A stretch of DNA of 64,000 nucleotides, taken from contig NZ_CP042305.1 of assembly GCF_007859675.1 (NCBI RefSeq), forward strand, positions 1,612,001 through 1,676,000, in the 5' to 3' direction. This document shows, piece after piece, positions 17,082 through 25,539 of this stretch. The DNA comes from Humibacter ginsenosidimutans (lineage in GTDB: Bacteria; Actinomycetota; Actinomycetes; Actinomycetales; Microbacteriaceae). Made by a program: the position numbers and the translations under genes. Position 1 is the first letter of the stretch, and each line of letters starts with the position of its first letter. The notes beneath the pieces are model-generated. The model searched no databases and was not told the DNA's origin. It was given only the letters and a program-made list of their open reading frames with translations.

Positions 17082-18353
17082 ATGGAGCTTTCGCAGCAAT
17101 CCGTTCTGCGTGACGCCATGCGGCGTCTCAACCTGACCAGGGACGAGTTCAGCACTCGCATCGCGGTCAAGCGCCGCACGCTCGACTCGTGGCTCATCCC
17201 GAGCGAGTCGGCGGGCGCCCGCACCATGCCCGACTCCGCCCGTCTTCTCGTGGATCACCTGCTGACCGAGGCCGGCCTCTCCGGCGCGACGATCGATCCG
17301 GCTGACGAGCCCGGCTTCGGCGGCACGCGCCACCTGCTCTCGGTCGAGCAGTTCGATCGCGCGGGTCTCGAACGCATGTTCCGGGTGGCCGACGTGATGC
17401 AGCCGTTCGCGTCGCGTCAGGCCACGACCCGCGTGCTCGAGGGCGCCGTGCTCGCGAACCTGTTCTTCGAGGCCAGCACCCGCACCCGGCTGTCGTTCGG
17501 CGCGGCGTTCGCCCGGCTCGGCGGCACCGTGCTCGACACCACCGGGTTCTCGTTCTCGTCGATGGCGAAGGGAGAGTCCATCTACGACACGTCCCGTGTC
17601 ATCGCCGGTTACGCTGACGTGCTCGTGGTGCGGCATCCCGATGAAGGCTCGGTCGCGGAGTTCGCGGCTGCCAGCAACGTGCCGGTGCTCAACGCCGGGG
17701 ACGGGCCAGGCGAGCATCCGAGTCAGGCGCTGCTCGACGTCTACACGATCCAGCGCGAGTTCTCGTTCCTCGGCAAGCGCATCGACGGCGCGCGCATCGC
17801 CCTGCTCGGCGACTTGCGCAACGGACGCACCGCGCACTCCCTCTCCAGGCTGCTCGCGCTGTACGAGGGCCTGTCGTTCGCGCTGTATTCCCCTAAGCAG
17901 CTCGCGATGCCCGAGGAGATCGTGCGGCTGCTGACGTCCCGCGGCCACCGCGTCGACGTCTGCGACACCCCCGGTGAGGCGATGACGGGCGCCGACGCGG
18001 TCTATGCGACGCGCATCCAGCGCGAGCGCATGGGCGAGGATGCCTCGGCCGAGTTCACCGACTACCGCATCGACCGCGAGCTGATCGCCTCGCACCTCGG
18101 GCCGGACGCCCTGCTCATGCACCCGCTGCCCAGGGACGCCCGTCCCGGAGCAGCGGATCTCGCCGCCGATGTCATCGGGGACCCCCGGCTCGCCATCTTC
18201 CGGCAGACCGACAACGGCATCGCCGTGCGCATGGCGATCTTCACCGAGGCGCTCGGCGTCTCGCATCTCGTCGCACGCAGCACGAGGCCGGTCACCTGGT
18301 ACGTGCCGGCCGGCTACGGCACCGACGACGCCGTCATGCTTCCCGACCACTGA
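17082..18353 (+). CDS. aspartate carbamoyltransferase-like enzyme with N-terminal helix-turn-helix
   Basis: A 423-residue protein. Residues about 80-405 are a carbamoyltransferase: the carbamoyl-phosphate loop STRTR (132-136) is followed by the SMAKGESIYDTSRVI lysine loop, the GDGPGEHPSQALLD segment and MHPLPRDAR near the C-terminus, matching aspartate transcarbamoylase (first committed step of pyrimidine synthesis). Residues 1-62 are extra: TRDEFSTRIAVKRRTLDSW reads as a helix-turn-helix. The start at 17082 has no Shine-Dalgarno site but sits just after a -10 box. The HTH and the overlapping palindrome suggest the enzyme may bind its own promoter. This is inference; the extension might instead mediate assembly. 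Confidence 0.82.
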   Translation: MELSQQSVLRDAMRRLNLTRDEFSTRIAVKRRTLDSWLIPSESAGARTMPDSARLLVDHLLTEAGLSGATIDPADEPGFGGTRHLLSVEQFDRAGLERMFRVADVMQPFASRQATTRVLEGAVLANLFFEASTRTRLSFGAAFARLGGTVLDTTGFSFSSMAKGESIYDTSRVIAGYADVLVVRHPDEGSVAEFAAASNVPVLNAGDGPGEHPSQALLDVYTIQREFSFLGKRIDGARIALLGDLRNGRTAHSLSRLLALYEGLSFALYSPKQLAMPEEIVRLLTSRGHRVDVCDTPGEAMTGADAVYATRIQRERMGEDASAEFTDYRIDRELIASHLGPDALLMHPLPRDARPGAADLAADVIGDPRLAIFRQTDNGIAVRMAIFTEALGVSHLVARSTRPVTWYVPAGYGTDDAVMLPDH

Positions 18354-18876
18354 CCGGCAGCGTGCGGTAGGCGGGGAACAGTTCGGCGAACCGCGCCTGC
18401 GAGTCGCAGCGCCCTCCCCCTGCGAGATGCGACGCCAGGTCTTCGACGTGGATCTGCACGCCCGCACCGTATGCGGCCACCTGGTCGACGGGCATCCCGC
18501 GCTCCTCGACCACGAGCCTGGTTGCGGCTCCTTCCGGGGTGAGCCACGCCTCGATGGCGTGCGGCGGCTCCGCCTGCTCGCCGGGTTCGGGCGTCTCGAC
18601 GGTCGACAGCAGCAGGTGATTCGGTGCTTCGCACTCCTCGACCCGGCCGGTTCCCTCCCAGCCGCTCGCGAAGAATCGTGCGCCGAAGTCACCGTGCAGT
18701 CGCAGCTCGCCGTCGAACTCGCCGAGCCAGCGCGCCAGCCGCGCGGGATCGGTGAGCGCCGTCCAGAGATCGTCGACGCCCGTGTCGAAACGGTCCTCGA
18801 TGTGCACGACGCCGGCACCGGATGCCGTGCGCAGCTCGCCGAGGATCCTCACGTCCGCGGTCTGTTCGTCCGTCAT
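18334..18876 (-). CDS. SRPBCC / AHSA1-type domain protein
   Basis: A 180-residue START-like protein. The segment HIEDRFDTGVDDLWTALTDP followed by RLARWLGEFDGEL is the hallmark of the AHSA1/activator-of-Hsp90-like family, which binds hydrophobic ligands in a helix-grip fold. It overlaps the ArsR gene by ATGA at its 5' end; this ArsR-SRPBCC pairing is very common in actinobacteria. Its 3' end overlaps the convergent carbamoyltransferase gene by 20 bp. The ligand is unknown. Confidence 0.85.
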   Translation of the reverse strand: MTDEQTADVRILGELRTASGAGVVHIEDRFDTGVDDLWTALTDPARLARWLGEFDGELRLHGDFGARFFASGWEGTGRVEECEAPNHLLLSTVETPEPGEQAEPPHAIEAWLTPEGAATRLVVEERGMPVDQVAAYGAGVQIHVEDLASHLAGGGRCDSQARFAELFPAYRTLPVSGREA

Positions 18877-19277
18877 GCCACGTTTCCTCTCTCGTGATCG
18901 TCGTCGCCCGCGACGGTGGCCGGATGCTCGGCCGTGCGGGCGCTCGTGGATGCCGCGGTCGGCACGCTCTCGCGTTTGCCCCGCGCCACCTCCGTGTGCA
19001 GCGCATCGAAGCGCTGCTCCCACAGGCGCCGATGCCGCGAGAGCCACTCGTCGAGCTCGGCCAGCGGCTCGGTGCGCAGGCTGTAGATGCGGCGCTGGGC
19101 ATCCTGCCGCACGTCGACGAGGCCCGCCTCGCGCAGCACCCTCAGGTGCCGGGAGACGCCAGGACGAGCGATCGGCAGCAGCGCGGCCAGCTCGGTGACC
19201 GACGCGGGACCCTCGGCGAGCGCCTCGACCATCGTGCGTCGGCTGTCATCCGCCAGCGCCAGGAGTACGGCTTCCAC
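18873..19277 (-). CDS. ArsR/SmtB-family transcriptional regulator
   Basis: A 134-residue winged helix-turn-helix protein: DDSRRTMVEALAEGPASVTE leads into the recognition helix region RPGVSRHLRVLREAGLVDVR and the wing DAQRRIYSLR. No metal-binding cysteines are visible, so it is not a classic metal sensor. The tail from about residue 100 is polar and probably disordered. It is followed by an SRPBCC gene with ATGA overlap; such pairs are usually autoregulated, and a compound palindrome lies just upstream. Confidence 0.88.
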   Translation of the reverse strand: MEAVLLALADDSRRTMVEALAEGPASVTELAALLPIARPGVSRHLRVLREAGLVDVRQDAQRRIYSLRTEPLAELDEWLSRHRRLWEQRFDALHTEVARGKRESVPTAASTSARTAEHPATVAGDDDHERGNVA

Positions 19278-19286
19278 GGTCCCTAG

Positions 19287-19320
19287 CGTACCCGCTTTGT
19301 TACGTAACCGCTAGGGTACG
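19287..19320. promoter_or_regulatory. nested palindromes upstream of arsR-type gene
   Basis: CGTACCC (19287-19293) is mirrored by GGGTACG (19314-19320), and between them TTACGTAA (19300-19307) is itself palindromic. CTAGCG and CGCTAG form a further inverted pair. The cluster begins 10 bp before the ArsR start codon, the usual place for its own operator. Confidence 0.5.
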
Positions 19321-19439
19321 TTGGATGTTCACCCGAGAACCCAGACGCAGACAACGAGGCCTCCGGGCAGACGAGACGGACGAGCCCGCCGGCATGCGCG
19401 TGCATGTCGCGTGGGCTCGTCCGTCTCGGGGTCTCGCGC

Positions 19440-20990
19440 TCAGCGCGCCGCGAGGTCCTCCAGCACGAAGCGCGCACCCTGCTCGCCGATCAGCACGGCG
19501 GGAGCGTTCGTGTTGCCGGTGGTGATGCGCGGCATGATCGAGGCGTCCGCTACGCGAAGCCCGGCCACGCCGTACACCCGAAGCCGCGGGTCGACGACGG
19601 CACCGGCATCCACGCCCATGCGACACGTGCCGACCTGGTGGTGATAGGTGACGACGGTGCGCCGCACGTACTCCTCAACGTCGTCGTCGGACACCCCCGC
19701 CCCCGGGTACACCTCGACAGCGCCCCACTCCTCGGCGAGCGCCGGCTGCGCGCCGATGCGCCGGCACTGCCGCACGGAGGCCGCGAGCGACGCCACGTCT
19801 TCGGGCTCGGTGAGCGCCTGCAGGTCGACGTTCAGCGGGTCGTCGAGGCCGGGCCCGGTGAGCGTGAGCTCGCCCCGGCTCGCCGGCCGCACGATGCCCG
19901 CCATCAGCGAGAACCCGTCGTCGCCGGCCGGCTCCAGATCTTCGCCGTACATCGGCACGGAGAAGTTGATCGGCTGCGTGTCCGGCTCCTCCTGCTCGGG
20001 CGTCGACCGCCAGAACAGGTGCGTCTGCGTCACCGAGACGCCAGGGGTCGGCGCCCCGACCGGCTTCGCCTCGGTGCGGAAGATCACCGGCGACAACAGG
20101 TGATCGTGCAGGTTCTTGCCCACGCCCGGCGCATCCACCACCACGCCGACACCGACCGCATCGAGCTCCTGCGCGGGGCCGATGCCCGACCGCAGCAGGA
20201 TCGCCGGCGAGCCGAGCGCACCTGCCGCGAGCACCACCTCGTCGGCACGCACCTCGCGCAGCTCGCCGTCCGCCCGGTACCGCACGCCGACGGCGCGGCC
20301 GTCTTCGACGATCACCGAGTGCACGTCGCATCCGGTGCGCAGGTCGACGCTGTCGCGCACCGGCTTGAGGTACGCCGTCCACGTGTTCACGCGGTGGCCG
20401 TCGACGAGCGTCACCTGCTCCTGCGCGATGCCGTCGAGGCGATCTCCGTTGTAGTCCGGGTTGACCTCGAGCCCCTCCTGCACGGCGGCCTGCACGATGG
20501 ATGCCTGAATCGGCTCGAGCGGGTACGCATCCGTCACGGGCAGCAACCCCTCGAACCCGTGCAGCTCGTCTGCGCCGGGCAGGGTGGATGCCCCGCCCGA
20601 GAACGCCTCGATGTCGCGGTACACGGGCAGTACGTCGTTCCACGCCCAGCCCTCGTTGCCGAGCGACGCCCAGTGGTCGTAGTCGCTGTGCGCGCCGCGC
20701 ACCCAGATCATCGCGTTCAGCGCGTGCGAACCGCCCAGCACCTTGCCGCGCGGCAGGTGCAGCCGGCGCCCGGCCGCGTGCTCCTGCGGCACCGTGCGGA
20801 AGTCCCAGTCCTCCGCGCTGTGCCACAGCTCGCCGGCGCGGCTCGGGTCGTCGATCGCCGGGTTCGTGTCCTCGCCACCTGCCTCCAGCAGCGTCACCGC
20901 GACGCCCGCGTCGACCAGCCTGCGGGCGATGACGGCGCCGGCCGATCCCCCGCCGACGACGATGACCGTCGGCGTCGTGTTCTCGCCCAT
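19440..20990 (-). CDS. GMC-family FAD-dependent oxidoreductase
   Basis: A 516-residue flavoenzyme. The FAD-binding fold opens the protein (VIVVGGGSAGAVIARRL), and the GMC signature GKVLGGSHALNAMIWVRG follows near residue 85. The C-terminal active-site region contains YHHQVGTCRMG with the catalytic histidine. The family includes choline dehydrogenase, alcohol oxidases and sugar oxidases, and turns primary or hemiacetal alcohols into aldehydes or lactones. It is the second gene after an aldehyde dehydrogenase, 7 bp apart, a layout that suggests sequential oxidation of alcohol to acid. The substrate is unknown; see the pathway proposal. Confidence 0.9.
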   Translation of the reverse strand: MGENTTPTVIVVGGGSAGAVIARRLVDAGVAVTLLEAGGEDTNPAIDDPSRAGELWHSAEDWDFRTVPQEHAAGRRLHLPRGKVLGGSHALNAMIWVRGAHSDYDHWASLGNEGWAWNDVLPVYRDIEAFSGGASTLPGADELHGFEGLLPVTDAYPLEPIQASIVQAAVQEGLEVNPDYNGDRLDGIAQEQVTLVDGHRVNTWTAYLKPVRDSVDLRTGCDVHSVIVEDGRAVGVRYRADGELREVRADEVVLAAGALGSPAILLRSGIGPAQELDAVGVGVVVDAPGVGKNLHDHLLSPVIFRTEAKPVGAPTPGVSVTQTHLFWRSTPEQEEPDTQPINFSVPMYGEDLEPAGDDGFSLMAGIVRPASRGELTLTGPGLDDPLNVDLQALTEPEDVASLAASVRQCRRIGAQPALAEEWGAVEVYPGAGVSDDDVEEYVRRTVVTYHHQVGTCRMGVDAGAVVDPRLRVYGVAGLRVADASIMPRITTGNTNAPAVLIGEQGARFVLEDLAAR

Positions 20991-20997
20991 CGCCGGC

Positions 20998-22422
20998 TCA
21001 GCCGCTGATGACCTGCGTGGCGGCCACGGACTTGAGCCCCGCGACGCCGAACTCGAGACCGTAGCCCGACGACTTCACGCCGCCGAACGGCACCTGCGGG
21101 TGCAGGCCGCCGTGCGAGTTGATCCACACCGTTCCGGACTGAATGCGCGAGGCCACCCTGCGCGCCTCGTCCGGGTCACCCCAGACCGAGCCGCCGAGGC
21201 CCGCCTCCAGGCGGTTCGCGTTGGCGACGGCGTCGTCCACGTCGCTGTACCTGATGATCGGCAGTGCGGGGCCGAACTGTTCCTCGTCCACGATCGCCAT
21301 GCCGTCGGTGGCGTCGGCCACCAGCGTGATCGGGTAGAACAGCTCGCCGAGATCGGTGGCGGGAGCGCCGCCGGTGACGATGCGGGCGCCGTTGGCGCGG
21401 GCATCCTCGACGAGACGGTTCACGATGTCGAACTGCTGCTTGTTCTGCAGCGGGCCGAGCACGTTGTCTTCGCTCAGGCCGTTGCCCATCGGGGTCTGCT
21501 GCGCGATCACGGCGAGGGAGTCGACGACAGCGTCGTAGATGGAGTCGTGCACGTAGAGACGCTTGAGCGCAGCGCAGGTCTGGCCGGTGTTGATGAACGC
21601 ACCCCAGAACAGGTCTTGCGCGATGGCCTGCGGGTCGCTGCCCGGCAGCACGATGCCCGCGTCGTTGCCGCCGAGCTCGAGCGTGAGGCGGGCGATGTTG
21701 CCGGCCGAGCTCTCGATGATCTTGCGTCCGGTGGCCGTCGACCCGGTGAACATCACCTTGTCGATGTCGGGGTGCGAGGCCAGCCTGGCACCCACCTCGC
21801 GGTCGCCGGAGACGCCGATGAGCACGTCGGCGGGAAGCGCCTCGTTCATCACCGAGATCATGGCGAGCACACTGAGCGGCGTGTACTCGCTCGGTTTGAC
21901 GACCACCGTGTTGCCCATGCGCAGGCTCGGCCCGATCTGCCAGATGGCGATCATCAGCGGCCAGTTCCACGGGCCGATCGCGCCGACGACGCCGAGGGCG
22001 CGGTAGTGCAGCTCGGCGTGCGTCTCGCCGTCGTCGACGAGCACCTCCGGCTCCAGCACCGTCGTCGCCGCGCTGCGCAGCCATCCGGAGCAGGCACCGA
22101 GCTCGAAGCGGGCGTTCGGCCCGTTGAGCGGCTTCCCCTGCTCGCGGGAGAGGATGCGCGCGAGCGTCTCCGCGTTCGCGTCGAGGGCATCCGCCGCCTT
22201 CAGCATCAGCTCGCTGCGCTTCTCATGTCCGAGCGCCTCCCACGCCGGTTGGGCGGCCTTCGCCCTGGCGATGGCGCCATCGAGGTCGGCGACGGTCTGC
22301 ACGGGGGCACGACCGAGCACCTCTCGGGTGGCCGCGTCGGGGATCTCCCGCCCCTGGCCCTCTGGCGCCTGAACGCGGTCGAGCAGTGCGATCTCCTCGA
22401 CGGTGGGTGCGGAATCGGACAT
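20998..22422 (-). CDS. NAD(P)-dependent aldehyde dehydrogenase
   Basis: A 474-residue ALDH with the general-base glutamate region LTLELGGNDAGIVLPG, the nucleophilic cysteine in FINTGQTCAALKRLYVHD, and the C-terminal EEQFGPALPIIRY and PFGGVKSSG segments. It oxidises aldehydes to carboxylic acids. GAAGGAG 9 nt before the ATG sets the start at 22422; a longer frame upstream is unlikely. It precedes the GMC oxidoreductase gene on the same transcript and follows RidA, from which it is separated by a strong terminator. Confidence 0.92.
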   Translation of the reverse strand: MSDSAPTVEEIALLDRVQAPEGQGREIPDAATREVLGRAPVQTVADLDGAIARAKAAQPAWEALGHEKRSELMLKAADALDANAETLARILSREQGKPLNGPNARFELGACSGWLRSAATTVLEPEVLVDDGETHAELHYRALGVVGAIGPWNWPLMIAIWQIGPSLRMGNTVVVKPSEYTPLSVLAMISVMNEALPADVLIGVSGDREVGARLASHPDIDKVMFTGSTATGRKIIESSAGNIARLTLELGGNDAGIVLPGSDPQAIAQDLFWGAFINTGQTCAALKRLYVHDSIYDAVVDSLAVIAQQTPMGNGLSEDNVLGPLQNKQQFDIVNRLVEDARANGARIVTGGAPATDLGELFYPITLVADATDGMAIVDEEQFGPALPIIRYSDVDDAVANANRLEAGLGGSVWGDPDEARRVASRIQSGTVWINSHGGLHPQVPFGGVKSSGYGLEFGVAGLKSVAATQVISG

Positions 22423-22595
22423 CGGTGTCTCCTTCGTGACGAGGAATCGTGACGATCGTGCGCGCGGCGGTGCGCGGTCTCGTGAGACATTGTGCATCGG
22501 CGTGCCACCCGCACGGTTGACCAGGACGGCTCCGCGCATGACCGAGCGCGTACAGTCTGGCCGGGTCGCTTCTGCCGACCCGACAAGCGGCTCTG

Positions 22596-22628
22596 CCCCG
22601 GCCGGGAGCGAGTCGTTCCCGGCCGGGG
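22596..22628 (-). terminator. terminator-like hairpin after ridA
   Basis: A perfect 12-bp stem, CCCCGGCCGGGA / TCCCGGCCGGGG, with a 9-nt loop lies 7 bp downstream of the RidA stop codon on the minus strand. No U-tract is seen, as is common in high-GC actinobacteria. Confidence 0.65.
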
Positions 22629-22635
22629 GGTCGGC

Positions 22636-23019
22636 CTACTCGGCGGGCAGCGCCGCCACGACGTCGATCTCCACGAGGATGCCCGCCAGCTGCGAGCCCA
22701 CCGTGGTGCGCACGGGATACGGCTCGGCGAAGAACTCCCTGTAGGCCTCGTTGAACTCGGCGAAGTCGGCCAGGTCGGCGAGATGCACAGTGCTCTTCAC
22801 GCAGTCGTTCAGCGTGAGCCCCCGGTCGGCGAGCACGGCGCTCACGTTGCGCAGCACCTGGCGGGTCTGCTCGGCGACGCCCTCGGCGATCGCGTTGTCG
22901 TTGGCGGGGTCCTGCGGGCCGAAGCCCGCGGTGTAGAGGAATCCGTTGGCGACGATGCCCTGGCTGTACGGGCCGGCGGGCTGCGGAGCGCTGCTCGTGC
23001 GGATGGCGGTCTTGCTCAT
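22636..23019 (-). CDS. ridA: RidA-family enamine/imine deaminase
   Basis: A 127-residue RidA/YjgF protein. AGPYSQGIVANGFLYTAG opens the domain, and the catalytic arginine is in YPVRTTVG near residue 103, followed by VEIDVVAALP. Active members hydrolyse reactive enamines and imines released by PLP-dependent dehydratases to keto acids and ammonia. That fits well with the PLP deaminase encoded in the same run of minus-strand genes. The gene lies 100 bp downstream of the IclR gene and ends at a hairpin. Confidence 0.92.
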   Translation of the reverse strand: MSKTAIRTSSAPQPAGPYSQGIVANGFLYTAGFGPQDPANDNAIAEGVAEQTRQVLRNVSAVLADRGLTLNDCVKSTVHLADLADFAEFNEAYREFFAEPYPVRTTVGSQLAGILVEIDVVAALPAE

Positions 23020-23119
23020 GGTGTTTCCCTTCGTGGTGGTGGTGTCACTCGCGTGTGGTCGGTGGAGACGTTGTGATGTGGGCGGTCGGTCATGGCGGAG
23101 CCGGGTGCGGCGGGGCCGG

Positions 23120-23851
23120 TCAGCCGAGCTCGCGCGCGATCACCGCTGCGCTGCGCGTGAGCAACGGGATGCGCGTCGCCAGCTGATCGAGGTCGTGCAC
23201 GACCCGCAGCGAGGTCACCGACAGAGCACCGACGACTCCGGCGGGGGTCGTGATCGGCACGGCGATGCAGTTCACGATCTCCTCGAACTCGCCGTCGTCG
23301 GCCGCCCAGCCGCGGCGGGCGACGGCATCCAGTTCCGCGTCGAGCATGGCGCGTGAGGTGATGCTGCGGCTCGTGTACGGCGCCCAGGTCACGCCGGCGA
23401 GCAGGTCATCCCTGCGCGTCTCGTCGAGTCCGGACAAGATCACCTTGCCCAGCGCGCTGCACTGGGGCCGCACCGGTGATCCGACCCTGGAGTACATGCG
23501 CACCCCGCCGGAGTCCTCCACCTTGTCGACATAGACGATCTCCTCGCCGACGAGCGCCGCCAGGTGCACGGTGTCGCCGATCTCGCGCTGCAGCCGCAGC
23601 ACGGTCGGGTGCGCGGCCTCGCGCAGGTCGATGCGCTCCAACGCCGAGGCGCCCAGCACCGCGAGCCGGAAGCCCGGCGAGTAGGTTCCGTCGTGCCGCC
23701 GTCTGGCGAACCCGACCTCTTCGAGCGACTGCAGCTCGCGGAACATCGTCGAGCGGTGCAACTCGAACTCCCCTGCCAGCTGGGCGACGGTCTTCGGTTC
23801 GGCCGCGATCGAGTCGAGGATGTCCGCAGCCCGCTTCACACTGTTCGTCAC
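23120..23851 (-). CDS. IclR-family transcriptional regulator
   Basis: A 243-residue regulator with an N-terminal winged helix-turn-helix (VKRAADILDSIAAEPKTVAQ; LHRSTMFRELQSLEEVGFAR) and a C-terminal ligand-binding GAF-like domain (GVVGALSVTSLRVV). IclR proteins control carbon-source pathways, often as repressors released by a pathway intermediate. The start is a GTG that overlaps the stop codon of the upstream deacylase gene (GTGA), so it is translated with it. It probably regulates the deacylase-deaminase genes and the divergent kinase-aldolase genes. Confidence 0.92.
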   Translation of the reverse strand: MTNSVKRAADILDSIAAEPKTVAQLAGEFELHRSTMFRELQSLEEVGFARRRHDGTYSPGFRLAVLGASALERIDLREAAHPTVLRLQREIGDTVHLAALVGEEIVYVDKVEDSGGVRMYSRVGSPVRPQCSALGKVILSGLDETRRDDLLAGVTWAPYTSRSITSRAMLDAELDAVARRGWAADDGEFEEIVNCIAVPITTPAGVVGALSVTSLRVVHDLDQLATRIPLLTRSAAVIARELG

Positions 23852-25539
23852 CTCGCAGCCCCCTCGCGGTTCGCCGCGCGCTCGCGCCGCAGCCCTCGAC
23901 CTGGCAGCGGGCCGCGCGCCGGCTCTCCACCGGCAGCTTCTCCACGGGCCAGTTCCCCACCGGCGAGCACCTGCACGCCGGCCACGAGCACGTCATCGAT
24001 GCCGACGGCCTCGCGCAGCGGCTCGTCGTAGGTCGCCCGGTCGGCAACGGCATCCGGGTCCACCACGATGACGTCGGCGACGGCGCCGGGCGCGATGCGT
24101 CCGCGGTCTCCGAGCCCGAAGCGCGACGCGGGCGAGGCGGAGAGGTGACGCACGGCGTCCGCCCACGACCAGGTGCCGGTCTCGCGCACGTACTCGCGCA
24201 GAAAGCGCGGGAACGTGCCGCGAGCCCGCGGGTGCGGGTGCCCGCCGATGAAGATGCCGTCCGAGCCTCCGACGTGCCCGGGATGCGCGAAGATGCGCGC
24301 CAGCTCCGACACCGGCCGCGGATTCTGCACCGCCATCACCATGTTCGTGCGCAGCCGGGATGCCCGCATCACGTCGAGCGCGAACGTCACAGCATCCACG
24401 CCGGCCCGCTTGCTGCCCTCGTCCAGCGTCAACCCGAGCGCCCACTCGTACTCGGGAGCCGCGACGTGCGCCAGCGTGATCATGCTCGGCCACTGCGGTC
24501 CGAGACTCGGGTTGCGCGCCACCTCGGGGAACCAGTCGCGCCGCAGCCGCTCGCGTTCGTCGGGGTCGCTCAGCACGCGCACCACGTCGTCGACGGGCTG
24601 CGCCGAGAGCGCGGGCGGCAGCAACGGCATCGCCAGCAGAGAGCAGCCGCGAATGTAGGGATAGGCGTCGAAGCTGGCGTCGTGCCCCTCCGCGGCGAGC
24701 GCGTCGAGGGCGCCGAGCACGATGTCGGCGTCAGCGTGCAGGTGGGACACGTGCACGGGCAACGCGCGGCCGGTCGCGTCGTGCGCGAGTTGCGCGATAC
24801 GTCCGATCTCCTCGGTTCCCGCGCGGGAGTTCGCCTCGTAGCCGCCGCGCATGTGGCTCACGTAGACGCCGCCTGCGAGGGCGACGGGCACGCAGAGCGC
24901 TGCGATCTCCCGTGTCGACTGGAACTGGCCCGGCACGTAGTCGAGTCCGGTCGACAGCCCCAGCGCTCCCTCGGCGAGGCCCTGCTGCACGAGCTCGACC
25001 ATGGCCGCCAGCTCGGTCGCGTCCGCCTCGCCGGAGGAGCGCCCGCACACCGTGAAGCGCACCGTGCCGGCAGGCACCAGGTAGCCGACGTTGACACGCG
25101 TCGTCCCGTCGACGGAGGCCAGATAGTCGGCCACCGTGCTGCCCGCGTTCGCGGGGCGGCCGCCGTTGATCGCCGCGAAGTACTCCGCAGCGTAACCGCC
25201 GTCACCGGGCACGTACGAGACGCCGTCCTGCCCGGTGATCACCGTGGTCACGCCCTGGCGAAGCAGCGCGAGCTGCACATCGTCGTCGGCGACGAGGCCG
25301 TCGGCGTGCGAGTGAGCGTCGATGAATCCGGGCAGCACGAGACGGCCCGTGCAGTCGATCACCCGGTCGCCGTCCCGCGGCTCGACGCCGCCGACCTCGG
25401 TGATGACGCCGTGCTCGATCGCGACGTCGGCGCTGACCAGACCTTGCTCCCCGAGCGACCGCAGCGAGTTCTGCTCAGTCGAGACCACCCTGCCGCCGCG
25501 CAGCACGATGCGCCCGCTCATCTCCTCCACCGCGCCCAT
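23848..25539 (-). CDS. N-acyl-D-amino-acid deacylase / D-aminoacylase-type amidohydrolase
   Basis: A 563-residue amidohydrolase-superfamily enzyme. The metal-binding motif is in GFIDAHSHADG near residue 67. Further family marks are VTTVITGQDGVSYVPG, the histidines of VYVSHMRGG and LPVHVSHLHAD, and GGHPHPRARGTFPRFL. The D-aminoacylase group removes acyl groups from N-acyl-D-amino acids with zinc, in the cytosol. The ATG at 25539 overlaps the stop of the upstream deaminase gene (ATGA); an internal ATG at 25521 is a less likely alternative. The next gene is the IclR regulator. An acyl-amino-sugar acid is a possible substrate, given the sugar-acid enzymes next door. Confidence 0.82.
   Translation of the reverse strand: MGAVEEMSGRIVLRGGRVVSTEQNSLRSLGEQGLVSADVAIEHGVITEVGGVEPRDGDRVIDCTGRLVLPGFIDAHSHADGLVADDDVQLALLRQGVTTVITGQDGVSYVPGDGGYAAEYFAAINGGRPANAGSTVADYLASVDGTTRVNVGYLVPAGTVRFTVCGRSSGEADATELAAMVELVQQGLAEGALGLSTGLDYVPGQFQSTREIAALCVPVALAGGVYVSHMRGGYEANSRAGTEEIGRIAQLAHDATGRALPVHVSHLHADADIVLGALDALAAEGHDASFDAYPYIRGCSLLAMPLLPPALSAQPVDDVVRVLSDPDERERLRRDWFPEVARNPSLGPQWPSMITLAHVAAPEYEWALGLTLDEGSKRAGVDAVTFALDVMRASRLRTNMVMAVQNPRPVSELARIFAHPGHVGGSDGIFIGGHPHPRARGTFPRFLREYVRETGTWSWADAVRHLSASPASRFGLGDRGRIAPGAVADVIVVDPDAVADRATYDEPLREAVGIDDVLVAGVQVLAGGELARGEAAGGEPARGPLPGRGLRRERAANREGAAR

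Noticed and set aside
23848..25539. Dihydroorotase linked to the carbamoyltransferase
   Set aside because: The motifs and length fit D-aminoacylases, and the gene sits with an IclR regulator and a PLP deaminase, far from the carbamoyltransferase.
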